Part shown: in pieces, positions 45,981-56,115 of the stretch
How positions within the stretch are numbered: the first letter of the stretch is position 1
Layout: each line of letters begins with the position of its first letter
Source: CAYSSJ01 sp964433675
GTDB taxonomy: Bacteria; Cloacimonadota; Cloacimonadia; Cloacimonadales; TCS61
Assembly (NCBI GenBank): GCA_964433675.1
Contig: CAYSSJ010000009.1
Coordinates: 1-64,000, forward strand
DNA: 64,000 nt
Reading direction: 5' to 3'
Translations under genes and position numbers: made by a program
The notes under the pieces: generated by a model
What the model was told of the DNA's origin: nothing
Databases searched by the model: none
The model's input: the letters and a program-made list of their open reading frames with translations, nothing else

Positions 45981-47333
45981 ATGAGTGTAAATATCACCAA
46001 AGAACAGTTGATAGATCTTCTCGAGATCAGTACATCCGAACAGTTAAAGGAGATCATTTATGATATTCATCCGGTCGATGTGCTCGATAGCATTGACGAT
46101 TATGAAGCTAATAAATATCTTTTGTTAAATAAACTCCCATTGGATTACATTGCCGATATCATCGACGAAGCAGAGTATGAGGATAAGTATGAGATATTAC
46201 AGCTCTTTCCTGCTCACAAACAAAAAATGATTATCAAAGAGATGGCATCGGACCAGTTAGTGGACTTATTGGAAACGATCTCTCCTGAGAAGGCAAAAAG
46301 ACTTATCGAAGCTCTGGACGAGGAAGATGCCGAAGATGTAAAAGAACTGATGACTTATCATCCTGAAACTGCGGGCGGTATCATGGCAACAGAGTTTGCC
46401 ATCATCAAAGAAGACATGACAGTCGAAGATACTTTGGAATTCCTCAGAAGAGAGTCTGAAAATATAGAATCAGCTAACTACTTATATGTATTGGATCATG
46501 AACAGCATCTAAAAGGAGTGGCGTCTCTCAGAGATATTGCTACCAGTGATCCACAAATTGAGATCTCGGAAATTATGAATGAGAATGTGATCAGCATACC
46601 GGTAGATATGGATCAGGAATTGGTTGGTAGATTATTCCAGAAATACGGGCTTTCAAGTATGCCGGTTGTTGATGAAGATAATAAGATGCTTGGTATAATT
46701 ACTTCCGATGATATAATGGATGTGTTGAGAGATGAGAATACAGAAGACTTTGAAAAAATGGCGGCTTTGATCCATCATGAAGATCAATACTTGGAAACCA
46801 GCGTAATAAATTTGGCAAAAAAGAGGATTACTTGGCTTCTATTTTTGATGATCTCAGCAACTTTTACCGGCATTATTATCCAAGGATTCGAAGAAGCACT
46901 CGCCTCAGTAGTTATATTAGCTGCATTCATACCAATGTTGATGGATACCGGTGGTAATGCGGGTTCACAAACTGCTACTTTGATCATCCGTGGTATGGCG
47001 CTCGGTGAAGTGGAACTGAAAAACGTATTGCAAGTTTTGTTCAAAGAGTTGCGAGTAAGTATCATCGTTGGTTTTGGTTTGGCTGTGATCAATTATTTTA
47101 GAATAATCTTACTCGATGGGACGGATAACCATCTCGTTGCCTTGACTGTGTCAATAGCATTGATGCTAACGATAATCATAGCCAAAACAGTGGGATGTGT
47201 GCTGCCTATCTTCGCTAAAATGGTAAAAGGAGACCCTGCGATAATGGCAGCTCCTATCATTACCACCATTGTTGATGCTTTGTCGCTAATGATATATTTT
47301 ACTCTGGCTACTTGGATCCTTAAGATAGGTTAG
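45981..47333 (+). CDS. mgtE: Magnesium transporter MgtE
   Basis: Dimeric, magnesium-gated channel of the inner membrane. In order: the cytoplasmic N domain (residues 1-130), two CBS domains (about 135-255, with the PETAGGIMA entry motif and SSMPVVDEDNKMLGIIT), the plug helix, then five membrane helices with the pore signature PMLMDTGGNAGSQTATL. 450 residues, standard. AAAGGAG precedes the ATG. It ends ten bases from the convergent GAPDH gene; a GGATCC pair flanks that junction, but no good terminator was seen. Confidence 0.97.
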   Translation: MSVNITKEQLIDLLEISTSEQLKEIIYDIHPVDVLDSIDDYEANKYLLLNKLPLDYIADIIDEAEYEDKYEILQLFPAHKQKMIIKEMASDQLVDLLETISPEKAKRLIEALDEEDAEDVKELMTYHPETAGGIMATEFAIIKEDMTVEDTLEFLRRESENIESANYLYVLDHEQHLKGVASLRDIATSDPQIEISEIMNENVISIPVDMDQELVGRLFQKYGLSSMPVVDEDNKMLGIITSDDIMDVLRDENTEDFEKMAALIHHEDQYLETSVINLAKKRITWLLFLMISATFTGIIIQGFEEALASVVILAAFIPMLMDTGGNAGSQTATLIIRGMALGEVELKNVLQVLFKELRVSIIVGFGLAVINYFRIILLDGTDNHLVALTVSIALMLTIIIAKTVGCVLPIFAKMVKGDPAIMAAPIITTIVDALSLMIYFTLATWILKIG

Positions 47334-47342
47334 CGGATCCTC

Positions 47343-48596
47343 CTAATGTATCTGTTTATCGACATATATGGCAAGTTTGCCCAGTGAGTATACATAGCTG
47401 CCGAATTCATTATCATACCAGCCGAATATCTTGGCATGCGTAACCGGGATCTCTATCTGCTTAGATTCATCCAAACCATAGGCAGTTAATACTTCCTTGG
47501 GCACACTCATATAACCGGTTCGAGTGTGGGTTTGGTATCCTTCTATTATCACTGCCGCCTCTATCCCTTGCAGACAAGAAGAGACATTTTGTTTGTCTGT
47601 ATAGAAGAGCAAGTCTTTTTGTGAACCTTTTGCTGCCTCTCTGAAAATATCATTGATCAAATCTTTATTTATCAGAGGTTCTTTGTTTTCCTTCATCGGT
47701 GAGTGAAAGGTAACATTAAGCAAAATCAGGGAGACAGTATTAGTGGGGATTCGAACTGAATCAGCCATGAAACCTATTCTTTGGATCTCGGGCAATACTT
47801 TTTCCAATGCTTTAGCTGCACCGGTGGTAGAAAGGATAATATTGTTGAACACAGATCGGTTTTTCCTCAAATCACTCGCACCTGCTTTTGGCATGGAATC
47901 GAGTATGCTCTGAGTATTTGTCGCTGCATGTATAGTAGCCATAGAGGCAGTAAGTATCCTCGAGGTATGTTCGGATTCCAACAACGGTTTTACCATATGT
48001 GCGAGCCCGGTAGTTGTACAAGAAGCAGCAGATAAAATATGATCATTGGTTGGATTGAACTCGGTATGATTGATCCCATAGACAAACATCTTACTATCGG
48101 GAGGCATTTTTTGAGATGAATCTTTGATCTTGAAAGGTGCGCTTAAGATCACATGCTGAGCTCCTGATTCCAGATGACCACGCAAACTCCCTTTTGCTGA
48201 ATTGGCATCAACTGTCGGATCTACAAAAGCACCGGTACAATCTACTACCAATCTTACCCGATGTTTTGCCCAATCGATATTCTTCGGATTACGCTCACTG
48301 CGCAAAAATTTTACCGGAACACCATCGATATTGACTATCCCCTTTTCGCGATCAGTTATCTGAACATCAATATCTTTCCCGCGATAGCCATAGATAAATT
48401 TACCCATCTCTCCATAAGTGGAATCGGTAAGTACCGAATGAATCATATCATCCAGACTTTTTCCGATCTCCCTGCCAACATTGACTACATAACCATCAAA
48501 ATGACCTACGGAAATATGATACCACAAAGTCAACTTTCCAATACGTCCCGAACCATTAATCCCAAGTAGGTTTTTGTTTTCCAATGTAGTTTGCAT
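47343..48596 (-). CDS. gap: Glyceraldehyde-3-phosphate dehydrogenase, divergent long form
   Basis: 417 residues against about 335 in standard enzymes. The NAD site reads GINGSGRIGKL, the catalytic cysteine lies in SAASCTTTGLAHMVKPL instead of the usual SNASCTTNCLAP, and the catalytic histidine is in MATIHAATNTQ. STTGAAKALEKVLPEI and WYDNEFGSYVYSLGK complete the family marks, so catalysis should be intact. The extra length is in the NAD half. Probably a glycolytic or gluconeogenic GAPDH, but the changed active-site surroundings leave room for another aldehyde substrate. AAAGGAG precedes the ATG. It is downstream of the dikinase gene by 19 bases. Confidence 0.9.
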   Translation of the reverse strand: MQTTLENKNLLGINGSGRIGKLTLWYHISVGHFDGYVVNVGREIGKSLDDMIHSVLTDSTYGEMGKFIYGYRGKDIDVQITDREKGIVNIDGVPVKFLRSERNPKNIDWAKHRVRLVVDCTGAFVDPTVDANSAKGSLRGHLESGAQHVILSAPFKIKDSSQKMPPDSKMFVYGINHTEFNPTNDHILSAASCTTTGLAHMVKPLLESEHTSRILTASMATIHAATNTQSILDSMPKAGASDLRKNRSVFNNIILSTTGAAKALEKVLPEIQRIGFMADSVRIPTNTVSLILLNVTFHSPMKENKEPLINKDLINDIFREAAKGSQKDLLFYTDKQNVSSCLQGIEAAVIIEGYQTHTRTGYMSVPKEVLTAYGLDESKQIEIPVTHAKIFGWYDNEFGSYVYSLGKLAIYVDKQIH

Positions 48597-48615
48597 AACG
48601 CACTCCTTTTATTTT

Positions 48616-51600
48616 TTATAACATAGTAAAATCGACATCTTCCAATTTGATCGGATAGTGTCCTTTATAAATATTGCCCAATCTACCGTCAATCGCAATT
48701 TTATCACCTGTTTTAAATTTATATTTGTTTATCAGACAGGTTTTTTGAGTTTCCTGAACTTTGAGTTGTTTACAATTTACTACACACACTTTCCCCAGTC
48801 TTACGGCTGTAACGGCTGCATGTGAAGTAGAACCGCCTTTTCCTGTGAGCAATCCGTCACACTCGAAGATCATATTAATATCATCCGGCACAGTATCCGG
48901 TCTTACCAGAATATGTTTCTCATTAGGATATTCTCTTTCGATCTTTTTCAAATCTTCCAAATCGAAGGCAAGTCGCCCATTTAGCGCACCGCCACCAATA
49001 CCCATACCTCTGCCCAATAGCACCATCTCCTTCTCATCGATATCGAAGATCATCAACTTATGTGCTTTTTTTATAACTTGATTTCGAGTCTGCAGGATAT
49101 ACAGATCCTCCGGATTACTCGATTCAAATGTAAATTCGATTTCCTGATGGCTGAAATTGTATTTATCGATCATTATTTCTGCCAATTTGTGCAAACGTGA
49201 GTAAATTTCGGGAAAATGTTTCTGCATAGATATGGCTGCACCATTGTAATTCTTTTCTTGGATTTCACTTATCGGCAGTGTATTTACCAAGCCTGAAACG
49301 ACATCCTCGCCTTGACTGCACAAGGAAAAGTCTCCATACAGATTTACTCCCTGACGAGAAACTTTGGGATTGTATGTAAAGCTGACTCCTGTGCCTGAAT
49401 CATCATTTATATTGCCGAGAACCATTTTTTGGATAAGGACTGCAGTTCCCCATTCTTCAGAAATCTGCAAATACTTCCGATAAACTTTTGCTCGTTCTGA
49501 ATACCAAGAATCAATTACCGATAGAATACTAAACCTGAGCTGTAAATAAGGATCAGATTCGAAGTAAATATCGCGTTTGTCCAAAAGCTCTTTGTAAGCA
49601 TAGGCAATCGTACGCATCTGCTCTGGAGTAAATTGAATCTTCAGAGCAACCTTATACTTCTTTTTATATTCCAAAATCAAAGCATCAAATTCATCTCTTT
49701 GGATGCCATGTGCCATTCCCCAACTTTGTATAAAGCGCCGATAACAATCCCAAGCTGTCCAACCGTAGTTATATTGTTTACACAAAATTTCTGCAAACTC
49801 GTCGTTCATGCCGACATTGAGGAATGTATTCATTGCACCGGGCATAGAAATAGCGCTGCCGGATCGTACCGATAGAAGCAGTGGTTTGGTAGGATCACCA
49901 TAAGAAAGACCGGTGATCTTCTCTAATTTTTGTACATATTTCCTGACAAGATCATCGATCTCGGCACTCATATTTTTGTTTCCCAAGATTGCTTCCCTAT
50001 ATCTAAAAAGTTCGGTAGTCAAGACAAAACCGGGTGGTATTGGGAAATCATAGCTATACAGTTTTTTCAGATAATATGCTTTTGCTCCCAGAAAGATCTG
50101 GTTATCCAAATGTTTGTTTTCTTTATACAATGGACTGCAGATCAAATCGGGGTCATAACTCATCACGCTGTTAATGATCTGTGGTGTGTAGGTATCCACC
50201 ATTACCCGTAAAGTAGAGAGAATGCTGGAGACAAAGTTGTCAAGTGCCTGAACCAAGAATGTCGAGGATAACAATTCTCGATAAAACTCTTCAGATTTTT
50301 TATGTATCAGCTCGTGCACTTCGATTTCGTTCAGTCTATTCTCCTCATCAAAGATTTGGGGGATTACAATTTTGAGGTGGTTATCATAAATTCTGATAAA
50401 GTACTCGTTGATGATCTCTTTTATACTATGTGCCATAAACTGAAAAATATTGATATACTGATCTAGAGTGAAACTTGATGATCTAAGGCTATAGCGGAGC
50501 ATTTCCAGATTTGACTGTAAATTTTGATTGTTGATCCCATCAATTTGGAGACCTGAGTTGAACAATTCCAATATAGTGCAAATCTTTCTAAGTGTTTTGG
50601 CAGTGATATAAGATAGATTAACTTCTTTAACCAATTCTTCGAAATAGCAAGAGACTAATTTTTCCATCCTGAAAGTAAGCCCCAAAGCTTCAAATTTTGG
50701 TTCGCGATAATTGCCATACATAGATGGTATGCCTGCTGCTATGTGCCGTTTGTAATAAATATCTTCGCGAGCTTTAGTCTTCTCTTCGGATAATATGACC
50801 GCTTTCAAATGATCCATACAAGAAAAAAGCATTTTCAAGGCTTCCACCCGATCAATAGTTTCCATGCTTACTCTCAGTTTATTGATCTCTTGCTCAGATA
50901 TTAGGTTAGATTGCTTTAAAAGTGGGATTATATCTTTTGCATCAAATGAATATTTTTCTTGGAGCAGACTATGGATATGCAATAGATAAAGTATCCGCTT
51001 GGCATTCAGATCATCATTATCAGCGATTTGTTTCAATGTGACTTCGATAGTTTCTACTTCGTATTCCAAAAGAGCGTTCACTTTGCATCTCAAGGTAGAG
51101 CATAGAGAATGGATCAGTTTATGGATCGGCATAAACCACTCACCATTTAGATTGACAGTAGCCAATACATCATCCGGGATAAAACCTTCCAGTAATGATA
51201 TGTCTCCCTGATACCAAAACTCCAAAATTCGGGCAGTTAATTCTATATGAGTATTGTTACTCTCCGTATGAGTTTGTTTCCTCAAAAAATGGATGATCCT
51301 ATCATTCCTATTTGCCAGCTCATCTATTTCAGTAGTAATGTCTCGCAGTTTACCTTCTGCTCCGATCTCATTGAAATATATCGGAAATATTCTGGTTAGT
51401 TGTTTGATCTGTTTGAAAAACGGGGCGACATTTGAATTCAATAATTTGGTGATATCTCTTTGAAAGAGGTCGGTATCTGATATGAAGATACCGCCCAGTC
51501 GAAGCTGTAAGATCAAAGCATACAAGAGATCTTTGAATTTTATCATATCCAGCTCGATCAGCTCGAGATAAGTTCGTATAAACTTAAGGTGATTTCTATC

Positions 51601-52719
51601 GACTATAAGCTGCCAATCATTATCGATCTCGACTTTTTTGATATAAACAAACCCGAATTGGATCAATTTATCATTAAAATAGTCGATCACCTCCTGATGT
51701 TGGTTGCCGATATATTCTTTTCCCAATGTGAGTATGCAATCTAAGATTGTGCTCATATTCGTTAGTTTCAATTCATCAAATTGTTGGAAAATCGAATCGA
51801 TAAAATTAAATACACCATCCCCTTCCAATTCATCTTGAACTCTGCGTAGCAATCTATTCAAATCCCACATCAGATGATTTTTCAGATGCGTCATCCCCGC
51901 TAAATGCAAGAGATAGAATATGTAATAGATCTTATCCAACACCGTGTCGAACTGATCGGTAAACCTACGATAAGAAGTTGCAATTTCATTATAAAATATT
52001 ATCTTGCACAAATCTTCCCAACCATCGGCCGCTTCCAATCTATCTCTGAGACTATCAAAAAACATAGTGCCGATCTTGTCGATCCTATCGCTATAATCAC
52101 GTTGGAACAAATGCTGTTTATTCTGATACCACTTGTTTATATTCGTCGTTGTTTCCCAATACGATATAGTTAGCTCCAAAACTTCCCGCATCAGCTTTGT
52201 TACCCGATTTCTAAAATTTTCGTTCTTTGATAGAGTATTTAGATGGGTTTTCAGATATCCTGAGCTTTTTATATACAACTCTTCTTGATTGGAGAAATTA
52301 TCTTCTAAAATGGAGAAAACCTTATCTATGATTTTATCTGAAACATCCTCTTTGTTAGATAAAACTCCGATAAATTCAATGAGAGTTTGAACTAACCGTT
52401 CTTTTTGAACCTCATCAAATTCGATTTTAAATAGGGTTGAGAAGAAATCTGCCAAACTCTCTAATGCTGTGCCCGATTCTTGATGAGAAAGATAAAACCA
52501 TAGATCGTCCAATGCAATTCTACGCAATAATTCGATTATGACCTGATAGTTTTTATAAGGATGGTTAAACTCTAACAAAAACTCTTTAGTCCGTTTGTGT
52601 ATACCAAAGTAATCAGCAGACAATTGCAGGAATGCTAAATGTTCCGGTGGGATTTCGATATCTCTTTTGGTTTCAGCTATATTTGCTTCCAAAGCTTTTG
52701 ATGAGAATTGTTCTTTCAT
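48616..52719 (-). CDS. PPDK-like dikinase without PEP barrel, large unassigned N-terminal region
   Basis: 1367 residues. Residues 1 to ~870 are helical, without signal peptide or recognisable domain. From ~875 on there is a pyruvate-phosphate-dikinase ATP-grasp: GAKAYYLKKLYSYDFPIPPG, SVRSGSAISMPGAMNTFLN, GTAVLIQKMVLGNINDDSGT, LCSQGEDVVSG and LYILQTRNQV. The swivel domain follows, with the phosphorylatable His1300 in KGGSTSHAAVTAVRLGK. The chain then ends, so the PEP/pyruvate TIM barrel of PPDK is absent and the phosphoryl acceptor must be something else. Glucan water dikinase and rifampin phosphotransferase are precedents for other acceptors. It starts three bases after a PP2C phosphatase gene. 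Confidence 0.88.
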   Translation of the reverse strand: MKEQFSSKALEANIAETKRDIEIPPEHLAFLQLSADYFGIHKRTKEFLLEFNHPYKNYQVIIELLRRIALDDLWFYLSHQESGTALESLADFFSTLFKIEFDEVQKERLVQTLIEFIGVLSNKEDVSDKIIDKVFSILEDNFSNQEELYIKSSGYLKTHLNTLSKNENFRNRVTKLMREVLELTISYWETTTNINKWYQNKQHLFQRDYSDRIDKIGTMFFDSLRDRLEAADGWEDLCKIIFYNEIATSYRRFTDQFDTVLDKIYYIFYLLHLAGMTHLKNHLMWDLNRLLRRVQDELEGDGVFNFIDSIFQQFDELKLTNMSTILDCILTLGKEYIGNQHQEVIDYFNDKLIQFGFVYIKKVEIDNDWQLIVDRNHLKFIRTYLELIELDMIKFKDLLYALILQLRLGGIFISDTDLFQRDITKLLNSNVAPFFKQIKQLTRIFPIYFNEIGAEGKLRDITTEIDELANRNDRIIHFLRKQTHTESNNTHIELTARILEFWYQGDISLLEGFIPDDVLATVNLNGEWFMPIHKLIHSLCSTLRCKVNALLEYEVETIEVTLKQIADNDDLNAKRILYLLHIHSLLQEKYSFDAKDIIPLLKQSNLISEQEINKLRVSMETIDRVEALKMLFSCMDHLKAVILSEEKTKAREDIYYKRHIAAGIPSMYGNYREPKFEALGLTFRMEKLVSCYFEELVKEVNLSYITAKTLRKICTILELFNSGLQIDGINNQNLQSNLEMLRYSLRSSSFTLDQYINIFQFMAHSIKEIINEYFIRIYDNHLKIVIPQIFDEENRLNEIEVHELIHKKSEEFYRELLSSTFLVQALDNFVSSILSTLRVMVDTYTPQIINSVMSYDPDLICSPLYKENKHLDNQIFLGAKAYYLKKLYSYDFPIPPGFVLTTELFRYREAILGNKNMSAEIDDLVRKYVQKLEKITGLSYGDPTKPLLLSVRSGSAISMPGAMNTFLNVGMNDEFAEILCKQYNYGWTAWDCYRRFIQSWGMAHGIQRDEFDALILEYKKKYKVALKIQFTPEQMRTIAYAYKELLDKRDIYFESDPYLQLRFSILSVIDSWYSERAKVYRKYLQISEEWGTAVLIQKMVLGNINDDSGTGVSFTYNPKVSRQGVNLYGDFSLCSQGEDVVSGLVNTLPISEIQEKNYNGAAISMQKHFPEIYSRLHKLAEIMIDKYNFSHQEIEFTFESSNPEDLYILQTRNQVIKKAHKLMIFDIDEKEMVLLGRGMGIGGGALNGRLAFDLEDLKKIEREYPNEKHILVRPDTVPDDINMIFECDGLLTGKGGSTSHAAVTAVRLGKVCVVNCKQLKVQETQKTCLINKYKFKTGDKIAIDGRLGNIYKGHYPIKLEDVDFTML

Positions 52720-52722
52720 TTT

Positions 52723-53457
52723 TTATCCTTTTGCATTGATTTCTACCATGAGCACGGTAATATCATCATCGCTTTTATTAGCCAGTGCTTTCTCGATCAT
52801 TTTCTCTACTTTTTGTTGAGCATCTATAGATTCGGATAGAATAGCGTGAATCTTATCGTCAGTTAGATAATCAGTCAAACCATCTGTACATAAGAGGTAG
52901 GTTTGGTTTTCATTTATCTTCTGCTCATTAGTATGTACAAAAACATCTCTGTTCAGTGCCATAGCAGCTGTTAACAGGTTTTTACGTGGATAATCGAGGA
53001 TTTCATCTTTGGTCAGCAAACCTTGTTTGTATAGTTCCCAAGCTTCAGAATCATCTTCGGTTACCTGTCGAAAACCTTCATCGAGCAGATAGATTCTACT
53101 ATCTCCCACGCTGGCACAGTAAGCAGTATCTGGGGTTATCAAAAGAGCTACCATAGTTGTGCCCATCCCCACTAAATCCGGATTTGCATTAGCTTTATTA
53201 TAAAGAGTATTGTTTGTTTTTTTGACAGCTTCTATGAGCCATTTAGAGGGAGAGTTTTTATCATAGTTATTCTCGAATTCATCCGCTAACAATCCGACAC
53301 AATTACTGCTTGCAACCTCTCCTCCATTATGCCCCCCCATACCATCACAAACTATGAAAAGAGAGGCGTCTTCTCCGAGGTAAGATATGCGGTAACTGTC
53401 TTGGTTTACAAAACGTGTTCTTCCTTTGACTGATTTACCGCTATGCCTTATCTTCAT
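52723..53457 (-). CDS. PP2C-family Ser/Thr protein phosphatase
   Basis: Metal-dependent phosphatase of 244 residues, the short Stp-type form. Metal ligands are Asp20 in VNQDSY and Asp38 in CDGMGGHNGGE, then GTTMVALL, SVGDSRIYLL, LCTDGLTDYL and the C-terminal SDDITVLMVE. No partner Ser/Thr kinase gene is in the window. The gene directly precedes the dikinase gene (three-base gap), so a joint role is inferred. GAGGGAG precedes the ATG. Confidence 0.95.
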   Translation of the reverse strand: MKIRHSGKSVKGRTRFVNQDSYRISYLGEDASLFIVCDGMGGHNGGEVASSNCVGLLADEFENNYDKNSPSKWLIEAVKKTNNTLYNKANANPDLVGMGTTMVALLITPDTAYCASVGDSRIYLLDEGFRQVTEDDSEAWELYKQGLLTKDEILDYPRKNLLTAAMALNRDVFVHTNEQKINENQTYLLCTDGLTDYLTDDKIHAILSESIDAQQKVEKMIEKALANKSDDDITVLMVEINAKG

Positions 53458-53499
53458 AACTCCCTCTTCCCGGTTTTCATCATCATTTATCAGAAAGGA

Positions 53500-53527
53500 T
53501 ATTTATAATCTCAAGTGCAATTGTCAA
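53500..53527 (-). promoter_or_regulatory. Candidate promoter of the PP2C-dikinase unit
   Basis: A perfect TTGACA on the minus strand (53527-53522). The -10 could be TATAAA after 14 bases or TAAATA after 16; neither combination is ideal. It lies 43 bases before the PP2C ATG in a 169-base gap. Confidence 0.4.
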
Positions 53528-53626
53528 GGATAATGTGCCGACCGAAAGACAGAAATAAAACGTGGTTTCTTAAACTTATTGTTCTAAAACTTATTAATAA
53601 TCTTAACCGCGCAGAATATCAGAAGA

Positions 53627-55531
53627 TTAAAATGATGCTATAGACTCATCTTCAGTCAATAAAAGTTTTCTAAATCTCAGAAGTAAACGTTCTGCTTTGC
53701 TCATCTCAAATAATTCATCTCGTACTCTTGATGCCAAACCGGGATAGTCTGTAATAATGCCATCTACACCAAGCTCTATCATCTCTGCAATCGAATCTGC
53801 ACTGTTAACTGTCCAACCATATACCTCCATATTATTTGCTCGTGCTCTTCGGATAGTTGTGGGCGAAATGTTACGATGATTAATTATCAGTACATCTACA
53901 GGTAATTGTTTCATATCGCCCAGGGTAATTGCAGAGACAAAGCCGGTTTTTATTCTATCATTCAATTCTCTTACTCTTTGCAGAGGATTCATACGTAAGG
54001 ACATAATCATGATCTCTTCCTCTAGATTGCTTTCATTTACAAGGCGCACTACTTCATCAGCCAAATCCGGCTCTGAATTATAGTATTTTAATTCTATCAT
54101 AAGCTTTATCCTATCTTCAGCTCTTTCGATAAAATCCTGTAAAGTCGCTATCTTTCTTTCCGCAGGATCGGTGCCATCATTCGGAATCTGCACAAGATGA
54201 GCTATATCACGGTATCTGACCTGGGAGATACGCCTTGGATCACGTGCCACTCTCATAAGGTCAACATCATGGACAACTACTATTCTTTTGTCACGCGTAA
54301 ACTGCACATCGATCTCTGAGTAATCAGCACCTTGTTCGATAGCTAATTCCAGGGCAGCGAGTGTGTTTTCGGGTGCCGGTGGCGGACCTCCTCTATGTGC
54401 TGCGATTTTCACATCCTGCAATTCTGGTATGCGATCCAACATAATTCCGCTTAAAATTATACTACCTATCAACAGAATGGCCGATATGGGGATGAGATAC
54501 CTGAGCTTAATCAAAGGCGAGAGTTTTTCTACGGTTTGCATTCTCATTTCTCGGATCTTAGGAGCTATGGGAGCAGCACTATGCAGGTCGGTATCATCAT
54601 AATAGTATTTGGTGATCAGGGTAGAAACAAAAGAAAAACCCAAAAAGGATACGATAGTCCCAACAATCACAGACACAAGCAGATAAAATCCGGATGTTAG
54701 TACGATCAATCTGAGAGAAATAGAGAGGGCTGCGACCAATCTAATCAAAAGGGAAGCTACAAGATAAAGTGCTGCATCCAATATCAATGTCGCCAATAAC
54801 CATATTCCAGCGGAGATGATAATCAGCCTAAAAAATCTGGCACTGCGATCTTTTGCCAAATACCAAGAGCGCAAAAATGCTTTGCGCAAGGATTTGTAAC
54901 CATGCAAATATGCGGGAATAGTCATTATACTACGAATCACCAAATAGAAAGCCGCAGCAAACCATATAAGACACCAACCTATAGTAACTATGATGGTATG
55001 ATACCATTCAGCCGGCTGTGCACTCAGGTAATAATTTATATCATGCTCACCCAGAAATAACAAGTATATCACATAGATGCCAACAATGAGGAAAACTAAT
55101 AAAAACAGCATGGCAGAAACAGCAAACAAACAGAGCTTTGCCAATGTCGGTATTCTACCCAATAGTATCAAAAAAGTGTGAAACACACTGGTTTTGTAAC
55201 CTTCTCGGACATCGGAGATGATCTGGAAAATACCGGCATATCGGATTATTATTCCCATCATGATCAGAATAAGTGCCAGTAAAATATAACCTATACCGGA
55301 CGGTGATTGCAGCCAAGATATCAATTCCATGTTGCTTACTACCAATTGCCCACCACGAAAAATCTGCATGCTCAGCAGTGTAGAAGATATTGGCGTTAGA
55401 ATGATGCCTATAAAGATAGAAACAATAAGTAACCAGGCAAACATTGGTTGCCAGAGCTGAATAACCCTTCGCCATGATAATAACAGTGTACTATCTAACA
55501 AATACTTTTTCAATTTATTTAACGCTTTCAT
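53627..55531 (-). CDS. Glycerophosphodiester phosphodiesterase with N-terminal membrane domain
   Basis: 634 residues. The first ~350 form a multi-helix membrane domain like that of GdpP/YqiK-type membrane GDPDs. The last ~250 are a GDPD TIM barrel with IAAHRGGPPPAPENTLAALELAIEQGA, DVQFTRDKRIVVVHD (catalytic histidines and metal acids) and a final GVDGIITDYPG. Family role: hydrolysis of glycerophosphodiesters or of lipid head-group diesters at the membrane. No strong ribosome site is visible at the ATG. It is a single gene between GrpB and the PP2C unit. Confidence 0.93.
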   Translation of the reverse strand: MKALNKLKKYLLDSTLLLSWRRVIQLWQPMFAWLLIVSIFIGIILTPISSTLLSMQIFRGGQLVVSNMELISWLQSPSGIGYILLALILIMMGIIIRYAGIFQIISDVREGYKTSVFHTFLILLGRIPTLAKLCLFAVSAMLFLLVFLIVGIYVIYLLFLGEHDINYYLSAQPAEWYHTIIVTIGWCLIWFAAAFYLVIRSIMTIPAYLHGYKSLRKAFLRSWYLAKDRSARFFRLIIISAGIWLLATLILDAALYLVASLLIRLVAALSISLRLIVLTSGFYLLVSVIVGTIVSFLGFSFVSTLITKYYYDDTDLHSAAPIAPKIREMRMQTVEKLSPLIKLRYLIPISAILLIGSIILSGIMLDRIPELQDVKIAAHRGGPPPAPENTLAALELAIEQGADYSEIDVQFTRDKRIVVVHDVDLMRVARDPRRISQVRYRDIAHLVQIPNDGTDPAERKIATLQDFIERAEDRIKLMIELKYYNSEPDLADEVVRLVNESNLEEEIMIMSLRMNPLQRVRELNDRIKTGFVSAITLGDMKQLPVDVLIINHRNISPTTIRRARANNMEVYGWTVNSADSIAEMIELGVDGIITDYPGLASRVRDELFEMSKAERLLLRFRKLLLTEDESIASF

Positions 55532-55584
55532 AATTCTGTCGTAACATTATTATGCAATAATAACATTATTTAATAATCCCTTTT

Positions 55585-56115
55585 CTATCCCTCTTTGCTT
55601 TCCATCTGTTTTAGTATTTTTTTGATAAACTCGTCTTTGCCATTGGTATATTCTTCTCTATTGTCTGGGAAACGTTTTTGAAGATTTAATTTAAGGTTTT
55701 CATATTCTTTTGCAGTTTCCATATCTTTTCGTAAAAAATCACGGAATTTAATATGCGAAATCCAGATAGGATTATCAATTGCCATCATATGAACATGGAA
55801 TTTCACGATTTCTGTATCCGGTTTGAAAAAAAACCGCCCGCTATTTTCCTGTTCACCTTTGTAGATGTAGCCGATTTTCTTCATTGGTTCTATGGTCTTC
55901 TCGATATCATTTGCATTTCTGAGGGCTACAGCAATATCTATAATCGGTTTAGCATAAATATTCTCTATCGCTGTACTGCCTATATGTTCGATTGCGCATA
56001 TGTATGGTCTGATAGCATTGCTTATCTTCTCCCTCTCCCGCTGGTAAGCAACTTTCCATGCCGATGTGTAGTTGAGTAGTTTAACTTCATTGTCCGCCAG
56101 CCCCAGTTTATTCAT
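55585..56115 (-). CDS. GrpB family protein (UPF0157 nucleotidyltransferase-like)
   Basis: 176 residues with the GrpB signature EHIGSTAIENIYAKPIIDIAVAL near residue 45 and the FHVHMM and HIKFRDFLRK segments. The G-S-T...D-I-x-V layout is that of the minimal nucleotidyltransferase fold, but the substrate is unknown. GAGG precedes the ATG. It is convergent with nothing and sits 53 bases upstream of the GDPD gene on the same strand. Confidence 0.88.
   Translation of the reverse strand: MNKLGLADNEVKLLNYTSAWKVAYQREREKISNAIRPYICAIEHIGSTAIENIYAKPIIDIAVALRNANDIEKTIEPMKKIGYIYKGEQENSGRFFFKPDTEIVKFHVHMMAIDNPIWISHIKFRDFLRKDMETAKEYENLKLNLQKRFPDNREEYTNGKDEFIKKILKQMESKEG

Noticed and set aside
47314..47340. 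GGATCC pair as terminator between mgtE and GAPDH genes
   Set aside because: Only a six-base stem inside coding sequence and no T run on either strand.
55532..55584. Repeated TAACATTATT words upstream of the GDPD gene
   Set aside because: Short, AT-only and without a plausible structure; likely low-complexity spacer.
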